Of a stretch of DNA of 64,000 nt, positions 17,190 through 25,908 are shown piece by piece. The stretch is taken from NCBI GenBank assembly GCA_020831775.1, contig JAFIFZ010000023.1, forward strand, positions 1 to 64,000. Reading direction: 5' to 3'. Numbering within the stretch: the first letter of the stretch is position 1; every line of letters starts with the position of its first letter. A program made the translations under genes and the position numbers. The notes beneath the pieces are model-generated. The model did no database searches. It was not told where the DNA came from and worked only from the letters and a program-made list of their open reading frames with translations. The DNA is from Phycisphaerales bacterium. GTDB taxonomy: Bacteria; Planctomycetota; Phycisphaerae; Phycisphaerales; UBA1924.

Positions 17190-18565
17190 GGGCTTCTGCC
17201 GCTCTCGCCGCCGCTGTCGCGCTCGGGCGGGTCGGCTTGCGTTTGATCGGTCGCGGACGCCTCGCCGGCGGGCGGCTGGTCGGCGGGGGGTTCGTGGGGG
17301 GTGTCGTCGGCGACTTCAACGGGCGCGATGAAGCGCTCTTCGCCCCGCATGATCGGGATGGCGATCTTCAGCGCGACGGTGTAAATCATCAGGCCGAAGG
17401 CCCAGATGCCGGCGCTAACCTGCCACTCCGTCAGGTTCGGCACATACTCGACCATCTCGCTCAGCGTGCTGGGAACAAAACCAGGGACGATCAGGCCCAT
17501 GCCCTTTTCGATCCAGAGGCCGACAAACGCGAGCACGCACGCGATCGAAACGACGCGGACGCTGCGCATCGCCGCCGGCAGCAGGAAGAGCACCGCCGCG
17601 ATGAGGTTGAACACGATCGCGGTCCAGATCCAAGGCACCAGCGCGTTGTGCCCCTCCCACCCGAAGAAGAGGTAGATCGCGTGCTTGCTGTAGGCGCCGC
17701 CGGTGTAGAACTCGGTAAAGAGCTTCGAGCAGAGCATCAGCAGGTTGATCAGCACCGTAACGCGGATGATCTGGACGAGGAGCTGGATCGGCCGGTCTGA
17801 AATCACGACGCCGCCGATGCGCCGGAGGATGAACATCGTCAGGATCAGGAACGCCGGCCCGGCGACGAACGCCGAGGCCAGGAACTGCGGCGCCAGCAGG
17901 GCGCTCTTCCAGAACGGCCGCCCGCCGAGACCGCTGAACAGGAACGCCGTGACCGTGTGGATCGAGACCGCCCAGACGATCGAGATCATCACGAAGGGGA
18001 CATACCAGCGCGGTTCGGGCTTCTTGCCGAGGTAGCGGATGTAGAGCAGGTACCCGCAGATGTGCAGGTTCAGCAGCAGGTACCCGTTCAGGACGATCAC
18101 ATCCCAGGTGAGCATCGAGATCGGGAAGTTGAACCGCCCGAGGCCGGGGATGAGGTGCCAGAAGCGGTCGGGGCGCCCGAGGTCGACCGTGACGAACAGC
18201 AGGCACATCACGATCGCCGCGATCGCCAGCAGTTCGCCGATGATCACGACATCGTGCATCTCCTTGTTGCGGTAGAGGTAGCCGGGGATGACCATCATCA
18301 CCCCGCCGGCGGCGACGCCGACCATGAAGGTGAAGTTGGCGATATATAGGCCCCAGCTGACATGATCGGTCATGTTGGTGACGATCATGCCGCTGGCGAC
18401 CTGGTTGGCCCAGGCGTTGGCGCCGACGAGGGCGACGGCGGTGAGCATCGTCATCCAGGCGTAGAACGCGAGGCTGCCGTCGGTCGCCATGACGAGGGAC
18501 CGCCAGAGGAACCTCGGGTAGCTGACGAGGTGGCCTGGTCGGGCTTGCTGGGCTTGTATGGCCAT
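17186..18565 (-). CDS. nrfD: NrfD/PsrC-family membrane quinol subunit
   Basis: Integral membrane protein that exchanges electrons between the quinone pool and a periplasmic ferredoxin subunit. The 459 residues contain about ten hydrophobic segments; the central block RPDRFWHLIPGLGRFNFPISMLTWDV matches the larger NrfD/DsrP/HmcC type. The last 50 residues are a Pro/Asp/Glu-rich cytoplasmic-type tail. It follows the ferredoxin gene by 31 bases and overlaps moaA by 4. With the tetraheme cytochrome and ferredoxin it forms an NrfBCD-like complex. Whether it feeds NapA or NrfA is not shown by sequence. Confidence 0.9.
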   Translation of the reverse strand: MAIQAQQARPGHLVSYPRFLWRSLVMATDGSLAFYAWMTMLTAVALVGANAWANQVASGMIVTNMTDHVSWGLYIANFTFMVGVAAGGVMMVIPGYLYRNKEMHDVVIIGELLAIAAIVMCLLFVTVDLGRPDRFWHLIPGLGRFNFPISMLTWDVIVLNGYLLLNLHICGYLLYIRYLGKKPEPRWYVPFVMISIVWAVSIHTVTAFLFSGLGGRPFWKSALLAPQFLASAFVAGPAFLILTMFILRRIGGVVISDRPIQLLVQIIRVTVLINLLMLCSKLFTEFYTGGAYSKHAIYLFFGWEGHNALVPWIWTAIVFNLIAAVLFLLPAAMRSVRVVSIACVLAFVGLWIEKGMGLIVPGFVPSTLSEMVEYVPNLTEWQVSAGIWAFGLMIYTVALKIAIPIMRGEERFIAPVEVADDTPHEPPADQPPAGEASATDQTQADPPERDSGGESGRSP

Positions 18566-18596
18566 GGGTGTGCTCGGGCGGCGTGGGGCTTGGCGG

Positions 18597-19535
18597 TCAA
18601 TCGAAGAAGTAGAAGAGGGTCGGGCGGGCGCCGAGTTCCTCTTTCAGGACGAACACGCGCTTGGTGCGCAGGACGGTGCGGATCTCCGACTCGGGGTCGA
18701 GCAGGTTGCCGAAGATGCGCGCCCCGGTCGGGCAGGCCTCCAGACAGGCTGGCTGGCGCCCCTCGCGCGTCCGGTGCAGGCAGAAGTGGCACTTCTCCAC
18801 CACGCCCGCGGGGCGGATCCGGTTCGAGAGGTAGCCCTGGTCGGGGTTGACCTCTTCAGCAGGGATCTGCGGCTCTTTCCAGTTAAAGCGGCGCGCGTGG
18901 TAAGGACAGGCCGCCTGGCAATAACGGCAGCCGATGCACCAGTTGTAATCCACCACGACGATTCCGTCTTCTTCCTGCCAGGTCGCCTCGACGGGGCAGA
19001 CATCGACGCAGGGCGGGTTCTCGCACTGGAAGCACTGCACGGGGAGGTAGTACTTGCCCTCGCGCGGGACATCGTGGGTGTAGGTCGAGTCGCCGTGCTT
19101 GAAGTCGGTGGTGCCGATCGGCATCTCGAAGACGCGGATGTACGACTGGTTGGTGGACCGGTCGTGGTTGTTCTCGCGGTGGCAGGCCTCCATGCAGGCG
19201 CCGTTGCCGTTGCAGACGCTGAGGTTGATCGCGTACCCGTAGCGGACGCCGGGGATGGCCTTGGGGTCCTTGATCTTGACATCGGCCCCGTAGCGTTCCT
19301 TGGCCTCGTTCTCGAGGCGCTCGAAGATCTTGGCCTTGTCGTCGGCGGAGAGTTCCTTGTAGTGACGCTGCATCAGCTCCTGCGCCGAGAGCCGGCCCCT
19401 GAGCCCGGCGAGCGGCGAGACGGCGGCGGCGAACGCCGCGAGCCCCAGCGTCGCCCCACCCGCCTTCAGCGCCGTCCGGCGCGATACCTCCCCGAGCACG
19501 GGCAGGGAAATGGTGCGTTTGTCGCTGTCGCTCAT
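18597..19535 (-). CDS. nrfC: NrfC-like four-cluster ferredoxin subunit with Tat signal
   Basis: Periplasmic electron-transfer subunit that pairs with NrfD. It starts at the ATG at 19535 (GGGAG site), giving 312 residues. An N-terminal twin-arginine segment (SRRTALKAGGATLGLAAFAAA) is followed by four 4Fe-4S motifs: CNGNGACMEAC, CFQCENPPCVDVCP, CIGCRYCQAACP and CHFC with CLEACP. This is the standard DmsB/NrfC/HmcB pattern. An in-frame ATG at 19616 would overlap the region just before the signal and is less likely. It sits 55 bases after the cytochrome gene. Confidence 0.92.
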   Translation of the reverse strand: MSDSDKRTISLPVLGEVSRRTALKAGGATLGLAAFAAAVSPLAGLRGRLSAQELMQRHYKELSADDKAKIFERLENEAKERYGADVKIKDPKAIPGVRYGYAINLSVCNGNGACMEACHRENNHDRSTNQSYIRVFEMPIGTTDFKHGDSTYTHDVPREGKYYLPVQCFQCENPPCVDVCPVEATWQEEDGIVVVDYNWCIGCRYCQAACPYHARRFNWKEPQIPAEEVNPDQGYLSNRIRPAGVVEKCHFCLHRTREGRQPACLEACPTGARIFGNLLDPESEIRTVLRTKRVFVLKEELGARPTLFYFFD

Positions 19536-19590
19536 GGATTCAACTCCCGGGTCGGCGGTGCCGGCCGGTGGGGGATCAGGCGTTGTGCCC

Positions 19591-20238
19591 TCAGTCGCCC
19601 GGGCGGGTCGGCTCAAGAAAGCGGTCGAGCGGCTTGAAGGTCGGCGTCATCGAAGGGAACTTCGGGGCGTGCGGGTCGTGGCAGTCGATGCAGCTCTTGC
19701 GCTTCTGGGGCCCCTTGGTGCGGTCCCAGAACCCGGTCATGCCCCCGTGCAGCCCCCGCTCGTAATCGCGCGCCTGCGGCGCGTGGCACTGGGCGCACGA
19801 CTCCATCACCTGCCTGTACTCGATCCGCGTCCCGTCGGCCAGACGCAGGGCGTTGTAGTCGTCGGGGTTGTGGCAGGTCACGCAGGAGAGGTTGCCGTGC
19901 TGGAAGGTCAGCCCCTGGTGGAACGCCATCGGCGGCTCGTCGGCGCTGCGACGGGAGGTGTTCGCGTCGAAGTTCGAGTGGCAGCTCGCGCACGAGACGG
20001 TCACGGCACGGCCCATGGAATCGACCCGATCGGTCACAACCCGCGGCGGGCCATCCGGCAAACTAATTTCAACAAGCCAGCGAGGCGTTTCGTCGGGCAC
20101 CGTTTCGGTGCTCATTGTCGCGGCCAGAAACTCGCTCCTCGGCGACGCGCCGGCGCCCGCCATGATCCGCACCAAACCGATGCTCATCAGGAGCGCCGCG
20201 AGCACGACGATCGGAATTAGAACACGCCCACGCATCAT
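19591..20238 (-). CDS. Membrane-anchored tetraheme cytochrome c, first gene of the nrfCD-moa operon
   Basis: A 215-residue protein with a short N-terminal membrane anchor (about residues 5-28) and four CxxCH haem motifs at C83-H87, C119-H123, C148-H152 and C183-H187. Extra His residues (GLTFQHG, GLHGG) may give the distal ligands. It occupies the position of NrfB in enteric nrfABCD operons but has four haems and an anchor instead of five and a cleaved signal, so it is an analogue rather than a clear orthologue. It begins at the paired ATGs at 20238/20235 and heads the long minus-strand operon, back to back with napD. Confidence 0.88.
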   Translation of the reverse strand: MMRGRVLIPIVVLAALLMSIGLVRIMAGAGASPRSEFLAATMSTETVPDETPRWLVEISLPDGPPRVVTDRVDSMGRAVTVSCASCHSNFDANTSRRSADEPPMAFHQGLTFQHGNLSCVTCHNPDDYNALRLADGTRIEYRQVMESCAQCHAPQARDYERGLHGGMTGFWDRTKGPQKRKSCIDCHDPHAPKFPSMTPTFKPLDRFLEPTRPGD

Positions 20239-20327
20239 CGCGTCGTCTCTTTCAGGCCCTTGGCCCAACAGCGTTTCTTTGCTGCTGAACGAAACGGGCC
20301 GGAGCTGGGTCGAGCGGTCGCAACAAG

Positions 20328-20357
20328 TTGACGGATCGTAGCAAAGTTCATTAGGCT
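20328..20357 (+). promoter_or_regulatory. Candidate nap promoter
   Basis: TTGACG (20328-20333), 18 bases, TAGGCT (20352-20357) in the 182-base gap between the divergent tetraheme cytochrome and napD genes. The -35 is strong and the -10 moderate. No FNR/DNR consensus palindrome is seen in this gap, although nitrate or oxygen control would be expected. Confidence 0.35.
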
Positions 20358-20420
20358 CTGCATATCCTTCATCACCCGCGGCGTTCGATTTTCAGAACAC
20401 CGGTCAGGAGCGCGGCCTCG

Positions 20421-20717
20421 ATGCCCGTCAGCGGATTGATCCTGAGTCTCAGCGACGACCGCCGCCTCCGCGACGGCGCACTTGAAGCGATCAATCAACA
20501 CAACGCCGTTTCACTCGGCGAGATGCAGGGCCTCCGCCTGCCGATCGTCGTCGACACTGCAGACAGCGACGCCGACCGCGAGGTCTGGAAATGGCTGCAC
20601 GAACTCCCCGGCGTGCTCTTTGTCGACCTCGTCTGCACCGACGCCTCCGACGATGCGCCGCAAGACACAAACGAGACTCAGACCGACCACCCCCTCAACA
20701 GGACCGGACGACCATGA
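20421..20717 (+). CDS. napD: NapD, chaperone for periplasmic nitrate reductase
   Basis: Cytoplasmic chaperone that binds the Tat signal of NapA and delays export until the cofactor is in. The 98 residues show the NapD ferredoxin-like fold pattern: VSGLILSL at the start and, after a conserved ELPGVLFVDLVC strand, a polar tail of about 25 residues. Its TGA overlaps the napA ATG (20714-20717), which confirms both starts. The sequence is divergent, so the call rests on pattern plus position directly before napA. Confidence 0.85.
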   Translation: MPVSGLILSLSDDRRLRDGALEAINQHNAVSLGEMQGLRLPIVVDTADSDADREVWKWLHELPGVLFVDLVCTDASDDAPQDTNETQTDHPLNRTGRP

Positions 20718-23176
20718 CCACCACGCCAAGCACTGACCGCCGGTCGTTCCTCAAGGCCTCGGCGATGGCCGCCGCGACCGCCGTCGCGGCCGGCGCCGCA
20801 CGCTCCAAGGGGATCAGCCTCCCCGTGCTCGACGGCGAGCGCGATCCCAACACCGGCGTGAAGTGGAACAAGGGCGTCTGCCGATTCTGCGGGACAGGCT
20901 GCCATGTCCGCGTGGGCGTCAAAGGCGGACGCGTCGTCGCCATCGCCGGCGATGTCAAGGCCGATGTCAACCGCGGGCTGCTCTGCGTCAAGGGGTACCA
21001 CGTCGGCAAGATCCTCTACGGCAACGACCGCCTCACCAAGCCCCTGCTCCGGCGCGGCGATCGCTACGAAGAGATCTCGTGGGACAGGGCCATCGAGATC
21101 ATCGCCGAGAAGATCATGGAGGCGCCAGACCGCTTCGGGATCTACGGTAGCGGGCAGTGGACCATCGGCGAGGGCTTCGTCGCCAACAAGATGATGAAGG
21201 CCGGCCTCGGCAGCAACCAGATCGACGGCAACCCCCGCCTGTGCATGTCCTCGGCCGTGACCGGGTTCATCTCGACCTACGGCGTCGACGAACCCGCGGG
21301 CTGCTACGACGACCTCGACGAGTGCGATGTGCTGATCATGTGGGGCAACAACCCCGCGGAGATGCACCCCGTCCTCTTCTCCCGCGTCGTCGACCGCCGG
21401 GCCAAGGGCGAGGAGGTCACGCTGATCGACATCAGCACCAGGCGCACACGCACCACCGACCTCTGCCAGCACTACCTGGAGTTCAAGCCGCACTCAGACC
21501 TGGCGATCGCCAACGGCATCGCGCACCTCCTGATCAAGAACAACAACTACGACCGCGGGTTCGTCGAGAAGCACTGCAACTTCCGACAGCTCGACCCGGA
21601 CAACCCGGGCCTGATGACCGGCAAGGCGATGTCGTTCGATGAGTACGCCGCGTCGCTCGAGGAATACACGCCCGAGCGCGTCGCGGAGCTCTCGGGCATC
21701 CCCGCCGACAAGATCCGCATGCTCGGCGAGCTGTTCGGCCGGCGCGACATCCGCATCACCAGCCTCTGGTGCATGGGGATGAACCAGCACACGCGAGGCA
21801 CCGCCATCAACTGCCTCGTCCACGGCATCCACCTGCTCAGCGGCCACTTCGGAAGGCCCGGCGACGCACCGACCAGCCTCACCGGACAGCCCTCCGCCTG
21901 CGGCACCGTCCGCGAGGTCGGCACCCTCTGCCACCTCCTCCCCGGCGGGATGCTCGTCGCAAACGCGGCCGACCGCGCCAAGGCCGAAGAGCTCTGGAAT
22001 GTCCCCGCAGGACGCATCCGCCCCACCCCCGGCCACCACACCGTCGCGATGTTCGACAGCTTCTGCACGCCCAAGGCCGAAGGCGGCGACCTCGACACCC
22101 TCTGGGTCCAGGTCACCAACCCAGGGCAGACGCTCCCCAACCTCCACAAGCTCTTCAACCGCAAGAAGGATCTGGAAGAAAAGTTCCTCATCGTCTCGGA
22201 TGTCTACCCCACCGCCACCACAAAGCTCGCCGACCTCATCCTCCCCTCGGCCATGTGGGTCGAGAAGAACGGGATGTACGGCAACTCCGAGCGCCGCACC
22301 CAGCAATGGTTCAAAATGGTCGACCCGCCCGAGGGCGCCCGTGACGACTGCTGGCAACTCATCGCCGTCGCACGCAAGCTCCTGGACATGGGCCACCCCG
22401 GCATGCGCGACAAGGACGGCAAGTGGCTCTTCGAGACCCGCGACGAGAACGGCGACGAGGTCCCCATCTGGGAATGGGCGCACTACTACGACACCAATGT
22501 CGACGAGCGCCTGTTCGAGGAGTACCGCCCCTTCTCCCGCATCAAGCAGAAAGACCTGGCGCCTTACGAGGAGTACGTCAAGGCCCGAGGCCTGCGCTGG
22601 CCCGTCGTCGAACAGCCCGACGGGAGCTGGCGCGAGACCCGCTTCCGCTTCTCCGGCTTCGACGACCCCTATGTCGCCGAGGGCGAGGAGTTCGACTTCT
22701 ACCACTCGGTCACCAAAGACAGCCGCGCCCTGATCTGGTTCCGCCCCTGGGAGCCGCCGCCCGAGATCCCCGACGAGGAATACCCCTTCTGGCTCAACAC
22801 CGGGCGTGTGATCGAGCACTGGCACTCCGGCACGATGACGCGACGGATCCCCGAGCTGCACCGCGCCGTCCCCCGCGCCTACGCCGAACTGCACGCCGAA
22901 GATGCGCGCGAGCTCGGCGTCCAGCGGGGCGACATGGTCCTCGTCGAGTCTCGCAGAGGCAAGATCGAGCTTCCCGTCTGGATCAACGGCCGGGGCAAGC
23001 CCCCGCGCGGGCAGGTCTTCGTCCCCTTCTTTGATGAAACAAAGCTCATCAACGAGGTCACGCTCCACGAGTTCGACCCGTTCTCACGCCAGCCCGACTA
23101 CAAGAAGTGCGCCGTCCGCGTGACGCCCGTCGCGCAGGGAACGACGCGACGCCCCGAGCCAAGGCGGGGGGAGTAA
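20714..23176 (+). CDS. napA: Periplasmic nitrate reductase catalytic subunit NapA
   Basis: Reduces nitrate to nitrite outside the cytoplasm with a bis-MGD molybdenum centre and one 4Fe-4S cluster. The 820-residue product begins with a Tat signal (DRRSFLKASAMAAATAVAAG). The cluster cysteines are C56, C59, C63 and C91 (CRFCGTGC, then LLCVKG with the electron-relay Lys), and the Mo ligand is C177 in NPRLCMSSAV, a NapA rather than formate dehydrogenase (SeCys/His) pattern. The C-terminal molydopterin-binding domain (LNTGRVIEHWHSGTMTRRIPEL) is complete. Length is normal for NapA. The cofactor-making operon is divergent next door. Confidence 0.97.
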   Translation: MTTTPSTDRRSFLKASAMAAATAVAAGAARSKGISLPVLDGERDPNTGVKWNKGVCRFCGTGCHVRVGVKGGRVVAIAGDVKADVNRGLLCVKGYHVGKILYGNDRLTKPLLRRGDRYEEISWDRAIEIIAEKIMEAPDRFGIYGSGQWTIGEGFVANKMMKAGLGSNQIDGNPRLCMSSAVTGFISTYGVDEPAGCYDDLDECDVLIMWGNNPAEMHPVLFSRVVDRRAKGEEVTLIDISTRRTRTTDLCQHYLEFKPHSDLAIANGIAHLLIKNNNYDRGFVEKHCNFRQLDPDNPGLMTGKAMSFDEYAASLEEYTPERVAELSGIPADKIRMLGELFGRRDIRITSLWCMGMNQHTRGTAINCLVHGIHLLSGHFGRPGDAPTSLTGQPSACGTVREVGTLCHLLPGGMLVANAADRAKAEELWNVPAGRIRPTPGHHTVAMFDSFCTPKAEGGDLDTLWVQVTNPGQTLPNLHKLFNRKKDLEEKFLIVSDVYPTATTKLADLILPSAMWVEKNGMYGNSERRTQQWFKMVDPPEGARDDCWQLIAVARKLLDMGHPGMRDKDGKWLFETRDENGDEVPIWEWAHYYDTNVDERLFEEYRPFSRIKQKDLAPYEEYVKARGLRWPVVEQPDGSWRETRFRFSGFDDPYVAEGEEFDFYHSVTKDSRALIWFRPWEPPPEIPDEEYPFWLNTGRVIEHWHSGTMTRRIPELHRAVPRAYAELHAEDARELGVQRGDMVLVESRRGKIELPVWINGRGKPPRGQVFVPFFDETKLINEVTLHEFDPFSRQPDYKKCAVRVTPVAQGTTRRPEPRRGE

Positions 23177-23179
23177 GCC

Positions 23180-24055
23180 TTGGCCCAGCCCGAAGACATG
23201 AAGCCCGACACCGACACGCAGGCCGACCCCGCGCCGAGCCAGGCGACCCGGCGCGCAACGCAGCTCTTCCTCGCCGGCGTGATCGGTGTCTCGTTCGTCG
23301 GCCTCGTCGTCGGCATGCGCCAGGGCGTCCCGACGCACGACCCGCCCGAGTTCGAACACACGCCCGCGCCCCGCGGCCAGGCCTCCATCCCCGCCATGAC
23401 CTACGCCGAGTTCGACAGGCGCAAGCACGGCCCCAACCGCGACTGGCAGAGCAACCTCGGCGACCTCCAGCAACCGGAGGTCGATCTCTTCGCCCCCGTC
23501 GAGTTCGACGAGGCCGAGCGACAGGCCCTGCTCGAAGCCCGCGCATCACGACGCGCCTTCGACGGCGCGCCGCCAACCATCCCGCACCCCGCCGACCAGA
23601 TGACCTCGGCGAGCTGCATGGCCTGCCACGGAGACGGCCTCACCATCAACGAGGTCTACGCCCCGCGCATGTCCCACGCCTACATGCCAAGCTGCACGCA
23701 GTGCCATGTCGAGCAGCAGGCGAGCGACATCCTCGCCACGCGCGAGTTCCAGAACCTCTTCGAAGGACTCTTCTCCTCCGGCCAGGGCCAGCGCGCGTGG
23801 GAAGGCGCCCCGCCGACCATCCCCCACTCGACTTTCATGCGCGAGGACTGCATGGCCTGCCACGGGCCCAAGGGCCCCGAGCCCATCCGCACCTCCCACC
23901 CCTGGCAGACCAGCTGCATGCAGTGCCACGCCCCCTCGGCAGTGCTCGATCAGGGCGTGCACGACGACCTGCCCTCGTTCCTCCCCGGCGTGCCCGTCTT
24001 TCTCCAGGAATCCCCGGCCGATCCCCGCCCCGATCCCACGCCCGACCCCGGCTGA
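23180..24055 (+). CDS. Tandem-duplicated NapB-like tetraheme cytochrome c
   Basis: Probable electron donor to NapA. The 291-residue protein has an N-terminal membrane anchor (about residues 27-46) and four CxxCH motifs (C146-H150, C172-H176, C224-H228, C246-H250). It is built as two copies of a NapB-like unit: residues 129-180 and 209-255 both start GAPPTIPH, continue to CMACHG and end with SC-x-QCH. Ordinary NapB has one such unit with two haems. The TTG at 23180 is chosen because a GGGGGGAG site sits 8 bases upstream; the ATG at 23198 is the alternative. It follows napA by 3 bases, inside the nap operon. Confidence 0.87.
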   Translation: MAQPEDMKPDTDTQADPAPSQATRRATQLFLAGVIGVSFVGLVVGMRQGVPTHDPPEFEHTPAPRGQASIPAMTYAEFDRRKHGPNRDWQSNLGDLQQPEVDLFAPVEFDEAERQALLEARASRRAFDGAPPTIPHPADQMTSASCMACHGDGLTINEVYAPRMSHAYMPSCTQCHVEQQASDILATREFQNLFEGLFSSGQGQRAWEGAPPTIPHSTFMREDCMACHGPKGPEPIRTSHPWQTSCMQCHAPSAVLDQGVHDDLPSFLPGVPVFLQESPADPRPDPTPDPG

Positions 24056-24059
24056 ACCG

Positions 24060-24860
24060 ATGGCCGACCAGCCCGACATCAGCCGTCGAAAATTCCTCCG
24101 GGGCCACATGCTCGGCCAGATGCTCAACGGCATCGACGAAGTCATCTCCGATACCTCCGAAGAAGATCACGCCCGCTCCGACGCAGACACCCCCGACCAG
24201 CGCCGCGCCTCCTTCCCGATCCTCCGCCCGCCCGGCGCAGTCGAGGAAGAACGCTTCCTCCGCGACTGCACGCGCTGCGACGCCTGCCTGAAAGCCTGCC
24301 CGCCCAACGCGATCATCCACGCCCCCGACCGCTTCCGCAAAGCCGCCGGCACGCCCATGATCGACCCCACGCGCCAGCCCTGCACCATGTGCCCCGACAC
24401 ACCCTGCGTCACAGCCTGCGACCCCGGCGTCCTCAGCCCAGACCTCCCCATCAAAATGGGCACAGCCAGCGTCAGCACCGTCTCATGCCTGGCCCACAAC
24501 GGCAGCTTCTGCACCGTCTGCTCAGAACACTGCCCCGTCGAGAACGCCATCGAACTCAATATGGGCAAGCCCACGATCAACGCAGACGCCTGCACCGGCT
24601 GCGGCGTCTGCCAGTTCGTCTGCCCCGCGCCAGACAACGCCATCCTCCTCCTCCCCGCCGAACACCGCCCCGACCCCAAAGCCCCCCCGCAATCAACACA
24701 GCAAACAACCCAGCAAACAACCAAGCAACCCGCGCCCGCGCAGAAGAAGCCCGGACCCCCGCCCGCCCCGTGGGAGCTCGACGCCAACCTCGTCTCCGAC
24801 CCCTTCGCCAAAGATGCGGGTCAGGACACCCAACCCCGGGAGCCCGGGCGTGACGCATGA
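24060..24860 (+). CDS. NapG/NapF-like polyferredoxin with Tat-type N-terminus
   Basis: A 266-residue ferredoxin likely to handle electrons in the nitrate reductase chain. The N-terminus ISRRKFLRGHMLG resembles a Tat signal but lacks a long hydrophobic core, as in cytoplasmic NapF relatives. Four 4Fe-4S motifs follow: CTRCDACLKACP (near residue 77), CTMCPDTPCVTAC, CTVCSEHCP and CTGCGVCQFVCP. The tail after residue 205 is a Pro/Gln/Thr-rich linker. No NapH or NapC gene is present in the cluster. NapG and NapF are both possible; cellular location cannot be decided from sequence. Confidence 0.82.
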   Translation: MADQPDISRRKFLRGHMLGQMLNGIDEVISDTSEEDHARSDADTPDQRRASFPILRPPGAVEEERFLRDCTRCDACLKACPPNAIIHAPDRFRKAAGTPMIDPTRQPCTMCPDTPCVTACDPGVLSPDLPIKMGTASVSTVSCLAHNGSFCTVCSEHCPVENAIELNMGKPTINADACTGCGVCQFVCPAPDNAILLLPAEHRPDPKAPPQSTQQTTQQTTKQPAPAQKKPGPPPAPWELDANLVSDPFAKDAGQDTQPREPGRDA

Positions 24861-25155
24861 AGACCCCCCGCCGCCCCCGATGAGCGATGCGATCCTCGAC
24901 GACGAGGCCCTCGACGCCCTCTTCCGCGACATCGGCACGCTCACGCTGATCGACGAGATCATCGTCAAGCACGGCCCCGGCATGGTCGGCGACGCCCCGC
25001 CGCCAACACTCGACGAGGCCCGCGCCATGCTCGACGCCCGCACCGTCCGCGGCGTCCAGATCCGCTACCGCCACGAGGGTGCCGCCTGGTACGACACGCT
25101 GATGGTGACGCTCCAAGGCGTCAGACTCCTCCGCGTCCGCCACGATTTTTCGTGA
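24850..25155 (+). CDS. Uncharacterised small protein at the end of the nap operon
   Basis: I do not recognise this family. The GTG at 24850 overlaps the preceding gene by 11 bases and has a GGGAG site, giving 101 residues; the ATG at 24880 (MSDAILDDEALDAL) is the alternative. The sequence is acidic, predicted alpha/beta, without cysteines, signal or membrane segment. Motif-like stretches are LFRDIGTLTLIDEIIVKHG and RGVQIRYRHEGAAWYDTLMV. Coding strand, codon use and overlap support a real gene. A chaperone or assembly role for the nap system is only suggested by position. Confidence 0.65.
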   Translation: MTHEDPPPPPMSDAILDDEALDALFRDIGTLTLIDEIIVKHGPGMVGDAPPPTLDEARAMLDARTVRGVQIRYRHEGAAWYDTLMVTLQGVRLLRVRHDFS

Positions 25156-25420
25156 TCGCGGCGCAACCGGTGTCGGCCGGACGGCGCCTGCGTCGCGGAG
25201 CAGCTTCGAACGACACTGTAGAAAAGTTAAGACGCTCGCCGTACGGCAGACACCGAACGCGACCGTGTTGACGCTCCGAGACCTGTCGCCCGGGATCACA
25301 AAAAACTCACAACGCATTGAGGTCTCCCTCGATCGGGGTCTTCCTCATTGCTGATCGCGGTATGATCGGCCACCACCACTGACTGCTGCGTCCGGGTGGC
25401 CTGACCCAAGGGGAATCAAC
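25156..25420 (+). other. Intergenic region after the nap operon
   Basis: No gene or strong terminator is seen. A TATGAT hexamer at 25361-25366 is a plausible -10 for the next gene, with only a weak TTCCTC-like partner upstream, and a TTGACG occurs at 25268. An AAGGGG ribosome site directly precedes the ATG at 25421. Confidence 0.35.
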
Positions 25421-25792
25421 ATGGGCTTCATCGATCGAATCCTCGCCAGGTTCCGCAAGCCAGGCGACCACAGCGACGAGGAGCAGGGCGTCATCATCGA
25501 AATCCCAAGCTCAGGCGATGTCAGCGGCGTGCCCGCCATCGCCGACCTTGAGGACGAACTCGAAGCGGCCATAGAGGACACCGAACTCGGCGAGCTCGAC
25601 GGCAACGAGTTCGGGCCCGAAGGAGTGCGGATTTTCTTCTACGGCCCTGACGCGGACCGTCTTGCCGCGGCGTTTGTGCCCGTGCTGGGCAGGCACCGGT
25701 TCCCGGCCGGGACGATCATCGAAAAGCAGTACGACCTGGACGCGGACGACCGGGTGCGTGTCCCGCTGGAAGATCTGATCGGGCGCGGCTGA
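25421..25792 (+). CDS. Conserved hypothetical acidic protein
   Basis: A 123-residue cytoplasmic protein, strongly acidic in the middle (DLEDELEAAIEDTELGELDG) with a basic N-terminal helix. The C-terminal half (FGPEGVRIFFYGPDADRLAAAFVPVL) resembles small bacterial proteins of unknown function I have seen with the phrase FYGPDADRL; no function can be given. It has a clear AAGGGGAATCAAC ribosome site, stands alone between the nap operon and the alcohol dehydrogenase, and has typical codon use. Confidence 0.72.
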   Translation: MGFIDRILARFRKPGDHSDEEQGVIIEIPSSGDVSGVPAIADLEDELEAAIEDTELGELDGNEFGPEGVRIFFYGPDADRLAAAFVPVLGRHRFPAGTIIEKQYDLDADDRVRVPLEDLIGRG

Positions 25793-25908
25793 GTGAGGCG
25801 TTCGCCGCCAGTGCATCAGCTAGAGTGTCACCGCAGCGATCCCGCATCCAGCGTGTTCGCTGCGTTGGGGGGGACGGTCCGAGATCTTCTTCTGCAGGGA
25901 GTCGCACG

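Noticed and set aside
20239-20420. FNR/DNR box before the nap genes
   Set aside because: No TTGAT-N4-ATCAA-like palindrome is present; TTGACG near 20328 looks like a -35 element.
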